Made by a program: the position numbers and the translations under genes
Notes under the pieces: model-generated
Databases searched by the model: none
What the model saw: only the letters and a program-made list of their open reading frames with translations
Told to the model about the DNA's origin: nothing
Part shown: piece by piece, positions 54,445 to 64,000 of the stretch
Layout: each line of letters opens with the position of its first letter
Position numbering within the stretch: position 1 is the stretch's first letter
DNA from: Symbiodinium natans
Taxonomy: Eukaryota; Sar; Dinophyceae; Suessiales; Symbiodiniaceae
DNA length: 64,000 nucleotides
Reading direction: 5' to 3'
NCBI GenBank assembly: GCA_905221605.1
Contig: CAJNDS010001779.1
Coordinates: 1 to 64,000 of the forward strand

Positions 54445-56125
54445 TTAGAATGGGGCTTGACGGTTCTTTGCAGTGTTTTGTAGGAAGGTTAGATCGAGAT
54501 CTGATGGGGTGTTTGCTGGTGGCTTTCCGCATGCTCTCAGGGAATCTTTCGTAGTTTCTTGAAGCCAGTCAGCTCTTGGTCTACCTATTCTTCTGTAATA
54601 ATTTATCCGCGGTGAGGTGGTTCCAAATTCGAATAACACTTGTCTTAGCGGGTCGTACCTGTCAGCCCTGAGTATGTGTCCTAGTAATTTCATCTTTTGA
54701 CTTTTCCAACATTCCGAAAGTTTTTGAGTCTGAACTCCATAGTTCTTGATTTTGTGCATGATACTGTTGTTAGTTTGGGCTCTATCAACATGAGTAGGTG
54801 GATTTTTTAGGATTCGCCTGAAGTTTTTCATTTGGAAGGCATCCAACTTTTTCAGCTCATTTTGCGTTAGCTGTATGGATTCGAGCCTGTACAATATCTT
54901 TGACTTTACAATTGCACTGAACACCTGCAACTTCCATTTGATGCTAGTGTTTGCTTTATTCCAAAATAATTTCATTTGCTTGGCTGTTTTGAAGGCCATC
55001 GCTATTCTATTGAGAACTTCTGCATTGTTGTTGACACTGTCTGTCAGGAGAGATCCCAAGTACACAGCTTGTTGTTTGCACGGCACCTTTGTGCCATCTC
55101 GGTATTTTATGGTTGATGTGCGTCTGTTGGTTGTCAGGTTGATGCATTTCTCGTAGCTGAGTTTCATGTTGTAATACCAAGATTCTGTCTCGATTTCCGC
55201 CAGCAGTTTGTTGAGAGATTGCGTGTGATTTCCGAAAATCAAGGTATCGTCCGCATAAAGAACTTCGGCAAAATGTATTCCTGGAATTGGCTGTCGCTGT
55301 TTGGGTGTGTTGAGTCTTTTTTTTTATGTCAGTGAAAATAACGGACATCACAAGTATAAATAGATAAGGTGATAGCGGACAGCCTTGCCGTATTCCGCAC
55401 TGCTGCGTAAAGAACTTAGAGTTGCCTTCGTTAGCGCAAACCCTTAAAGCGTGGTTGGTCATAAATATTGCTAGTCATGGCCAGAAGGTGCTGCGGGATA
55501 TTGATCCTGTTTAGGGCTTCTATGAGTCGAGAATGATCAATTTTGTCGAATGCCTTCTCCCAAGTAGAACGATAGCCATGTTGTCTCCTGATTTCTCAGC
55601 TATATCTTGCAATCTACGTGGCATAAACATCGCGTGACTCGTGCTTTTTCCTGATCTGAATCCGTATTGAGTCTTCATAATCCATTCCTCAAGCCCTTGC
55701 GCAAGCCTGTTTTTGATTAAGGAAGCAATGATTTTATAGAAGGTTTGAAGTAACGCGATGGGTCGATAATTCTCTAGTTTGCTTGAATCACCTTTCTTAT
55801 ACAGTGATACAATAGTAGCTTCGTGAAGTGACGTTTCAAGAGTTCCCGTAGCATGCATCTGGTTTATATTAATGAGCAGCTTTTCTCGGTTGTTATCATC
55901 CAAGTATTTCACTAGTTCAGCTCTCAACCTGTCTGTTCCAGGAGTTTTATTGTTCGCTTGCCGGGTTATAACCATGTCGAGTTCTTGCTTGCTAAATGGA
56001 TCATCCATGATGTTGTCTCTTCCATTGAAAAGAGTTTCAGGATTTTCTTTGCGTGGCGGCAGAACTTCACGGTTGTTTTTCCACTGAACATTGGCTAAGT
56101 ATTCTGCTGCCTTTATGTGGAAAGA
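54445..56125 (-). pseudogene. 5'-truncated non-LTR retrotransposon reverse transcriptase
   Basis: Minus-strand RT of LINE type split over three frames. 56125-55560: RT start (NVQWKNNREVLPPRKENPET, ANNKTPGTDRL, LYKKGDSSKLENYRPIALLQ, TQYGFRSGKSTSHAMF). Motif A (KAFDKIDHSRL) is in another frame near 55545. 55462-55320: GIRQGCPLSPYLFILVMSVI (motif B). The catalytic YADD is near 55255, and the thumb and C-terminal part follow in 55242-54445, ending with the usual GRPRADWLQET phrase. A frame change coincides with a run of nine A on the minus strand near 55320. No endonuclease domain lies upstream, as expected after 5' truncation. The catalytic residues survive, so decay is recent or partly assembly error. 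Confidence 0.88.
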
Positions 56126-57699
56126 GCAGCTTGCAGCTTGACAATATGGTACGAAGTTAACCCGGAGATGGAGAGGCGGCCACTCGCAGTCTGAATTTTG
56201 CTAAGAAGCACCATGCACTGCAAGCACTCTCCTCAGCAACCCAAACTTGTCTTGAAAGGGCAGCGCACAGCTTGACACTGCGGCGCTTGAAGAGCGACGT
56301 GAGGAGAGAGCTCGACTTACCGCCGTGGGCTTAAATGCCTAATTTGGCATTTAAGGCAAGCACACCGTAGCCGAAAGCCGCTTCCATATTGATACTGGCG
56401 CTTTTGGTCATGGATACCTCCGATTCCACAACTTGGCATCTTGCCTTTTTTGTACAAATTTTGTGTGAGGGTTCACAAATTGGTGAAGCGCTCACCACAA
56501 GTGGAGCCGAGATGAGCCGTGGAAGTCCAGAGTCTGGATTTGCCCCGACTTGCCCGGCTCGGCCGCGATTGGGGGGGCGCATGCAGCTCTGTGCATAGAG
56601 AGAATGTGTTGATAGATAGTTATATATACATATCTATACATATTATTTATATATATATATATATACGGAATCTCGTGGTAACTTAGGAACCTTGGTAATT
56701 AGCAAAACACCCTGAGTTAGACACACTTAGACGTGCTTGTGCCACTGGCAAAATAGCCGCACCCCAAGCTCACGGATGGCAAGACCTAGGCCTACATTCC
56801 TACAGAAACCTACACAAGCTACTCTCTGTACACGCGGTATTGAAGCGAACTCGCCGTTGAATCGAGTGAGCATTGTCCTTGTGGGCAACAGCCACTTTTG
56901 ATCAAACGGGATCTGAATGCCCCTAAAGGGGCTGAAGTGCGGCCTCCTCGAGCCTCGGCCAGTCTCGCTACAGCGCAGAGGACCTTAGAGCGTCGCAGAC
57001 AAGTGGCGGGCTACCCACGAGCACACGAGTTGAAAGAGCTGCAAGGAAAAAGCTCAAGGAGGTCAGCATCCTGGGGTCCTAAATATCACAAGTTGTCCCG
57101 CTGAGCGCCGGCTGTGCGTAAGACGCCCTCCAGTGTTCTTGCAGCCGTCACCTCTGCATGCCTCGTGCCATCTCCAAGGCGGATGCTTTGTACGACGATG
57201 CATCTTCGGAAGCACGACCTGCAATGCACCAAGAAGAAAGGTAGTTCATTCAAGTTCATTCCACTCCAGAACATCGTGAACATCGTCGATTGCCCCACCT
57301 CCCGATCTCGATCTGGTGCTGGAAGCATGGTCACGTTCTCCTGCTGCGCAGGACATGGCGAGAAGACGCATAACCTCAAAGAGACCTTACAGAACAAGCG
57401 CAGGCTCTCCACTCCCACGTCCTCCTGGGCAAGCTCCGATAGCCGTCGGACGTGCTGACAGGCGCAGTGGAAGGCAAAGATGGGACGCGGATGCTGCGAC
57501 GCTGCGAATAGACGAGTTCGCTTCAGCGGCGGGTTGACACAGCCAGAGAAAGCTTACTGGAGACAGCTCTCGGGCACGAACGGACAGCGGCGCCACGGTC
57601 ATCACGCCGGGCGGATCCGCGTCGCACCTGACTTGGTAGGGCACAGCTTCCAGGCTTCTGAAGGCTTCTAGAGTCTAGAGGCTTCTAGAGGCTTTCCTT
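56126..57699. other. gene-poor stretch
   Basis: No recognisable gene. It contains an AT microsatellite (56620-56666) and short TCTAGAGGCTT repeats near 57655-57700. Confidence 0.4.
56620..56666. repeat. (AT)n microsatellite
   Basis: TATATA-rich tract with ACATAT and CTATAC interruptions, then about ten AT dinucleotides at 56648-56665. Confidence 0.9.
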
Positions 57700-59796
57700 T
57701 GCTGGGCTTCAGCGCACCTCACAGTCGCCATGCCATGGTCCACGCCATAGAGGATGCCGACATAGCGCTGGCCCTCGTACTCCACCTCCCCAAACAGCAC
57801 TTACAGCCCCCTTTTCAGGCCCTCCCCGAATCACGTCCGCCTCCACCCGTTCCCCGGGCTGCGGCGCGGGGGCGTAGACCACGGGGGCCGCGTAGACCGG
57901 CGCTGCATACACCGCCGCCTCGCAGGATGGGAATCACTGAAGAGCCCCCCCACCTGTAGCCGGGGACCCCTTTCTCTGCCAAGTTTTTTCTGTGATGGGG
58001 GGGGGAGTCGGGCGCCCGTCTCGGCCTGCAAGGCTTCTCTTGTTGGCCACGACGCGACAAGGATGCCCTGCCAGCACAGAGAATACCATCTGAGAACTGC
58101 ATCAAACTCTCCGCTGACTCTCCCCCTCTCTCCCTTGAGCCCAAGTTGGCGTTCAATTTAAACACCGTCGGCTGTAGTTCCACTCGCGGCACCCTCACAG
58201 CCAGCTCGGCCTCCGTGGACGCCCTGTGTGCAAGCAAGACCTGAGTCGGGAAGCTCGCGGACATACGGAGAGGTTCACAGGCACAGCGGGCTGCCTGTGA
58301 GGAGCCGTTCTCTGACAGTCTGAGACTTTCACTTTCAGCACCAGAGGGGCAGAGGGGCAAAAGAAGAAGCCAAAAGACCACACAAGTACAGAAAGCTCAA
58401 GATGCTCAAGTAATGCGGTCAGGATCTGAAAAGCTCTGAGCCCGGCCGAGGGCTCGGGGTTGGGGTGCGCCGCTGTGGTCAGCTCCCCGGCGATGAGGTC
58501 CCAGGCGCCCCAGAAGTGCAGCAAGGCCCCCGAGTCAACCTCCAGAGCAGAACAGCAGAAGAGCAGGCTTTTGGCTCTTCTCTCTCTCTCTAAGTTTTGG
58601 GGGGCGGGGCCCCCCCCACTCTTAAGGAGAGAAGAAGAAGCGGAGGCCGCGGAAAGCGGAGGCCCGGGCCTTGCCCGTGGCGCGCGCGGCGGCCAGGAGC
58701 TGCCCGAGCGCATCCTCCCCCCAAAAGAAAGCTTTTTCAGAGAGAGCTCAGCCCCGCTGAGAGAGCTCTTTTCCCCCAAATTGCAGGGGGATGCCACACA
58801 TGTTCGGACATCACCGGATCTCAGGTGGCAGCTTGGTGCTGGATGGGCGCTGTGAGCTTTAAGCCGCTCGGGGCCTCGCACATCAGAAGTCTCAGAAGCC
58901 CCAGCCGAAGCCACATCCAGCCCGCAAAGTCTGTGTAAATGGCAAAGTCTCCTGTGGGCACCCGGCAGTCAGTTGCCACTGTACTACTCGGTGGAGATGA
59001 ACTGTCCTGCCACCGATCGGCACCTGTCGAACGTCACAGATTTTCTTCGCAGAGTCTTGATTCGAAAAGAATCGGGAGCACTTCTCGCAGAGAGCACTTC
59101 TCGAAAAGAGCACTTCTCGCAGAGCAATCGAAGGCCCCGCCTCAAAACCGACGTCCAGGATCTCTGGGCTGCTGAGGTCCACGGTCTCCGCCAGCCACTG
59201 GGGCGATGGCTGGAATGGCGGGCTGAGGATGGGAGCATTGATTCAGACCTTTGAGAAGAGCATTTTGGGGAGGAGGGGCCTAATTTGGAGGAGCATTGGA
59301 TCGTTGGGAGCTGAATCGACGACGCGCTGAGGCCTCGAACAGCTGGCGCAGATCTCGGGCCCTGGGCTCCTGGCGGAAAGCGTCGCCGTTTTTCTAAAGC
59401 AACTGAGAGATTGCCAGGGCAGCTCTCCAGGCGTCCTCAGCCGGCGGCAAAGCAGGCAGGGCGAAAGGAGCCTTGGTGCCGCGACAGGCCTCCCAAAAGC
59501 AAGGCATCCCCTAAAGGAAGACAAAGATTTAAAATGTCTAGCTCGTCTCACCCGTGGCCTTCAGTCGCAGAGACAGCTGCTGCACCTGCGACGGACGCAG
59601 AGACACCGGCTTCCCAGAAGCCCTCCACGGACAATGGACAGCCTCCAGCGTCGAAGCGCGCAACTCGGCCAGCAAGTCGACGACCTGTTTGCCATCTGGC
59701 GTCTTTATTTCTTTCTTTCTTTCTGTATTTCTTTCTGTCATTCTTTCTTTCTTTGTTCCTTTCTTTCCTTCTTTCTTTATTTCTTTCTTTCTGTCT

Positions 59797-59828
<32 letters not shown>

Positions 59829-62800
59829 TGCTTGCTTGCTGGGCTCCTCTCCATCTCTCCCTCGCTCTCTCTCGAAAGCAAAGCATACATGTTTGCACAC
59901 ACATCTTGCAACCAGATTTTCACGCTTACTCCGGCTTGTGCAAGGCAACCGTGGCCTCATTGCAGGCTTCCTCGTAGTCCAGCTGCAAGTCCAAGGAGTC
60001 CAAGGAGTCCATGTCCTCCGCTTCGAGTGCTGGTGATGCAGTGCTTATAGTCCTTTTTGGGTACTGAACTCACAAAAGCGCTTCCTCTTCCATGCTGTCG
60101 CAGTGGTCCTGACTGGCCAGCACCTGAGCTCTCGAACGATTTGCACCGAGGCGAGCGGAGGAAGCAGAACTCAGCAGAATGAGCCTCACGAGGGTTCTGC
60201 ACGCTTTGCACGCTTTTGCACGCTTTTGCACGCTTGCCCCGCCCCTTTGCGGCTCCCGGAGCCTGGCTAAAATGGCTTTCCAAGAGACAGCGCGCGTTTT
60301 GCTGCTGGGGCCCCCGGCGGCCATTTTTTGAAGCGGAGGAGAGCCGGATGGGAAGCGGGGCCCTGAGATGGGATCCTCCTGATGCTTGCAGGGAGAAGGG
60401 GAGCGCGCTCTCCGCCTCCTCCTCTTCCTCCTCCGCTTCCTCTTGCTCGTCCTCCTCTGATTTTCGGAAGATGTTTGAGCACTTTCTTTCGAGCACGATT
60501 TGAGCCAGAGGAGAGCTGCAGGACTGCCACTCTCAGAATGCACACCACCCTCGATTCCTTGATTGCTGAAAGGCTGAAACCATCTGAAACCTTTGCAAGC
60601 TCTGATGGGGGGGAGGCCTTTTTCACTCTGCGTCTGCCAGGGGCCCTTTCCCGGCCAAGCTCCTATACTTCAAGTCAAGGCGGAACTTTCTTGTCGTCTT
60701 TGGCGCCGGCGCGCGCGAGCACCTCGGTGGGGAGGCACCTGAGAGCAGCCAACAAAACAAGCAAACCACGGCGCAATTCAACACGGATGCCCAGCTGAAC
60801 AAACCGCAAGAGGCAGAATGTGCCATGTGCATGGCAAAGAGACTTCTCAAAGAGACTTCTGACGGCTCTGGAGGGGGCGCACCGTGCGGGAGGGTGCCGC
60901 CTTCTCCTTTGGTGAATCTAAGGATCGGCCGGGGCACGCCACAGCAGCTTTCAGGGTCGTCTTCGCCTCCTTCTTGCTTCCAAGAGTAGGAGAACGAAAA
61001 TAGCACTTTCACGCATCGCTTCAGGATCTGCATGGTATGCCATAAATGGTATGCTATACATGGTATGCTGTTAGCCAAAAGGCTTGGCTTCTGCCATCTC
61101 GCTGGAGCTTGACGGCACGCTCAACCTCGCACACTCGCACACTCGCACAGTGCACTGTGAAGCTCAAGGTCACTCAAAAGCGCCGCGCCGGCGCCTCGGG
61201 GATGGTGAGGAGGTAGGCCAAAACGGCCTTCTCCTTGACCTCTTCTCTCAGTCGCTTCTCTTGCTTTAAAGGGCCCACTTGAAGGTGAGGGATGCTGGAG
61301 CTCTCGTATTGGATTTGGAGCCTTGAACTCTGCGGCTGCCCCACCCGCAGCACCGGCGGCACCGGCGGCACCTGCCGTGCCCTCCATGGCATCGGTCGGA
61401 TTTTGGGGAGACCTGACAGACAACCTCGCTGCTTGGCTGCTGACTCTACTTGCGTTACTTGACTGTTGTTTCAGCGTGAGGCGTGAGCTATATCTGGGTG
61501 GGCTGAGCTTTCTTTCTCAAAGGCGAGTGTCTGGTGCAAAGGATTGAGAGTTCTGCTGAAGCTGTGACATGCCCTGACACGCGCTGATATACACCTCGAG
61601 CGTTTGCATCCAGCGACCTGAACAGAGCAACGCAACGGCACACTACAAGAAGCGGAAAGGCGCCCGGGGGGTCCTTTGCTGCGCAAATGGGGTGGGGGGG
61701 GAGGGGTCGTGTAGCTTCTCCTACACGGAATTGTGAAACGGATCAAGCTCAGACTCCATGGCAGACCTGTCCAGGGGGGGCGGTGGAGGGGAGATGATCA
61801 CGGACGGGCCAAAACGAGAGAACGTTTGTTTCACACAGCCTTGGGTGATGAGAAGCATCACATGCGCCTTGCAGCCAACATCTCGTCCACGTCCTCAGTG
61901 GAAGCCCCTGCAGCCATCAAGACCAGAGCTGCCTCCGCAAGCCATTGCTCTATCCGCACAGATTGCGATCTTCGCAGATTTTTCCCATGCTGTATGACCG
62001 TATGACGCTCCTTCGGCCTGGCCTCCATCTGCTTTTGCTTGGCTTCCTGCTCCTTGGTCCTTGCCTCGGGCAGCGCCAGAACCGGCCCCCCTCCTTTGCT
62101 TTGCTGTGTGTGCGTGTGTGTGTGCGCGCCTTTTTTTTTGGGGGGGGGGGGGGGCTTGGGGTTGCCACGATGCGACGAGATGCTGCGAGATGCCACGAGC
62201 AGAGCTCTCAGAACTCTCCGGGCTGCTGGCCTCCTTGGCGCCGCTTTTGCGAGAGCGCCAGGACACCCGGGGAAGACGAGCGAGGATCGAGGACCTGTCT
62301 GTTTTCAAGGGGGAGACCTCTTACAAAGGGGAAAGAGGAAAGCATCAGAATATAAAGGTAAACATCAGAATATATCAGAATCCACTGAATCCACGCACCA
62401 TCACATGAATGTCAAAGAAACAGAGCCCGGCCCCACAAAAGGGAATTGCACGCGCCTGGAGCTCACGCGCCTCTCCACCGGCGGCGCCTCCGGTGTGGCA
62501 GATACATCTCGGGCAGTCTGCACGTCCTTGCGCCCCCTAGTCACCTCGTCCTTGGTTCCATGGATGTCTACGGTTTTCTGAGTTTTCTGTACAGGCTCTG
62601 CTGGGGCCTCGCGGCCCTCCAGCGAGAGACGGGAGGCACCAAGGTCGGCATTCCGCTCTCTCAGGGGCTCCTTTGGGCAGAATGCGGGGAAGAGGAAACC
62701 GGGTTGTGTCAGGAAGGTGTACGCCGCGGCAGAATGGGGGGGGAGGACGCGCGCTCGCCTGTAGGATGGCCCCCAAGCGACGCAGCGCCTGCGCCGCAGC

Positions 62801-63720
62801 GCATCCAATAGACCAAGGAGGGAAACGATAACCAATCTGCAAAACATGAAACCTCTCCGCATCCTCTACTCGCAACATACTCTCTCTACTCATACCCCCT
62901 CGCATACTCTCTCGCATGCTCTTTTGCACTCCTCGTTCTCTCCCCAATCTCTGCCTCGGCTCGGTGCTGCCGTGCCGACTTGTCCACCGACATGTCGCGC
63001 AGTACCTGCAAGGGCCCACTGTGGGCCCATGACACCCGGAGCCACTTCTTTCGGAAACCCCTCTCAGGACTCCAAGCCGCGGCGCGTGAAACGCAAAAAG
63101 ATTGGCTGAACGTACTGTGACGCTTCCTCGCCCTCCATACCATGTTAACTTATGCGTTGCTCATCGTTGCTCATTCCTTCGTCGATTTATCCCATAAGAC
63201 TGCTCTTGAAGGTTGAAAGTTTAGACCATGACTCCTGTGTTAATGGGGCACTCGCCGTACTACCTTGGCAAGCGTGTACTCGATGTCGATGGCCGTGACT
63301 TTCCAGAGCGTCTCGTGGAAGAGTGGCATTGTGTCCTGCCGAGGAACCCTGCGGGGAGCTTTAAGAAAGGACCTTAATATCCTTGGTAATCAAGGGGCAC
63401 CTTGAAAGCTTCCGCGATCTCGGCATCTTCGCCACCTGTGAGCGGCTCTCTCGGCGCCAGTTCTTTGCGCGACGCGTGCGCGATGCTTGCACAAGGTTGT
63501 CTGTTGCGTATGGCAGTTGCATATGGCTGTCCTGGTGCCCAGTGGGCATCTTCCGAGGTGTCCTTTGGTGCAGGTGGCGCTAGAATCAGCAAGGGGCCAT
63601 GGCTCACAGCAGCCCAGCCATTCCTGTCGGTCCGGCTTCCCTGGAGCTGGAGCTGTGGAGGATGCCGAGCCTGCGACTGCTTGGGACAAGCTTCCTCTGA
63701 GACGCGGCTTCGTATCATAT
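57700..63720 (-). CDS. candidate multi-exon gene(s), unrecognised
   Basis: A series of protein-like minus-strand segments, in changing frames and separated by stops, suggests one or two genes with many introns. From 5' to 3': 63480-63395 ELAPREPLTGGEDAEIAEAF; 62680-62430 RLSLEGREAPAEPVQKTQKT and more; 62080-61860 KERHTVIQHGKNLRRSQSVR then IEQWLAEAALVLMAAGASTE; 61310-61180 LQVGPLKQEKRLREEVKEKA; 60510-60400 KCSNIFRKSEEDEQEEAEEE; 60030-59930 DMDSLDSLDLQLDYEEACNE; 59700-59540 DGKQVVDLLAELRASTLEAV; 59390-59300 AFRQEPGARDLRQLFEASAR; 59180-59120 VDLSSPEILDVGFEAGPSIA; 58180-58070 KLNANLGSRERGGESAESLM; 57910-57720 YAAPVYAAPVVYAPAPQPGE then VEYEGQRYVGILYGVDHGMA. The last might be a small Tudor-like barrel after a Tyr/Ala/Pro repeat; this is a guess. 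Exon limits and gene number are not resolved. Confidence 0.45.
59703..59840 (+). repeat. (CTTT)n microsatellite
   Basis: Imperfect TTTC repeats, probably intronic in the candidate gene on the minus strand, where it would be a purine-rich GAAA tract. Similar in sequence to 29516-29660. Confidence 0.95.
60199..60236 (+). repeat. 11-bp repeat, GCACGCTTTT type, about four copies
   Basis: GCACGCTTT and GCACGCTTTT units repeat four times. Confidence 0.85.
62100..62158 (+). repeat. GT-rich tract followed by T9 and a long G-run
   Basis: A GTGTGTGCGTGTGTGTGTGC tract followed by TTTTTTTTT and a G-run of about 16. The G-run could form a quadruplex and is error-prone in sequencing. Confidence 0.9.
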
Positions 63721-64000
63721 GTCATATGTCACATGGTGGCACAAGGCACGGAGAACACGCAAGGAACTCTGCAACACCGTGTGCAACTTTATGACAGTTG
63801 CACTCTGAATATCCATGTATATCCCATCCTCCAGAAGCGTCGTCACGCGCGGGGTCCTTGCGAGCTCGAAGTTTGCGCTGGTGCTAACACTGTGCACACT
63901 TCAGCGCGTTTTGCCCCTAAACCCTCCAGCAAAGCCCTTGACGAGGGCGTGGCAGCTAACACCGAAACCAACTTCGAACATCGCAACACCAAACAGCTGC

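Noticed and set aside
58195-58914. 239-codon minus-strand frame as a complete gene
   Set aside because: It crosses low-complexity C/G-runs and other better exon frames; parts may be exonic but the whole frame is unlikely.
1-64000. CRISPR array or prokaryotic operon
   Set aside because: The repeats are head-to-tail without unique spacers, genes have introns, and no ribosome-binding-site pattern was seen.
1-64000. Dinoflagellate spliced-leader relic sequence
   Set aside because: I looked for the 22-nt leader words (CCATTTTGGCTCAAG) on both strands and saw no convincing match.

Overview
The window looks like nuclear DNA of a dinoflagellate, probably a Symbiodiniaceae-like genome. The grounds are sparse genes cut by many short introns, large non-coding stretches full of micro- and minisatellites, Ty1/copia and non-LTR retroelement debris, interstitial TTTAGGG-type telomere-like motifs, and a Cys-rich extracellular motif that I recall from dinoflagellate proteins. 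No prokaryotic operon, CRISPR array or rRNA was seen. The taxonomic call is inference; no marker gene is present.

Layout. 1-9.6 kb: a (TG)n tract, decayed tandem repeats, telomere-like motifs and dispersed repeats, with only weak exon candidates. 9.6-17.8 kb: a huge minisatellite with a 42-bp unit (roughly 190 copies) that is open in all six frames and runs directly into a reverse-transcriptase fragment. 18.2-24.2 kb: AT-rich DNA, short-period repeats, a cluster of dispersed repeats and a GC-rich 9-bp minisatellite. 24.3-36 kb is the real gene block, all on the minus strand: a small unrecognised gene, a multi-exon FUSC-type membrane protein, a multi-exon UNC-50 family gene, and a single-exon secreted DUF268-domain protein.

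36.0-42.1 kb: a structurally complete Ty1/copia LTR retrotransposon on the minus strand. It has 177-bp LTRs with one mismatch, 5-bp CTAAC target-site duplications, a primer-binding site and a polypurine tract. Its coding frames are broken: there is an internal RNase H deletion and a frame change between RT and RNase H. An extra lysine-rich open frame lies upstream of gag. 43-54 kb: a decayed polyubiquitin pseudogene on the plus strand, small tandem repeats and weak candidate exons. 54.4-56.1 kb: a 5'-truncated, frameshifted non-LTR retrotransposon RT. 57.7-63.7 kb: a series of coding-looking segments on the minus strand, probably one or two unrecognised multi-exon genes.

The recognisable host genes suggest membrane traffic and transport (UNC-50 in the Golgi, a FUSC-type transporter, a secreted or luminal DUF268 protein), but nothing shows that they work together. 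The shared minus orientation fits the unidirectional gene blocks known in dinoflagellates. Exon boundaries are approximate because dinoflagellate splice sites are often non-canonical and were read by eye.
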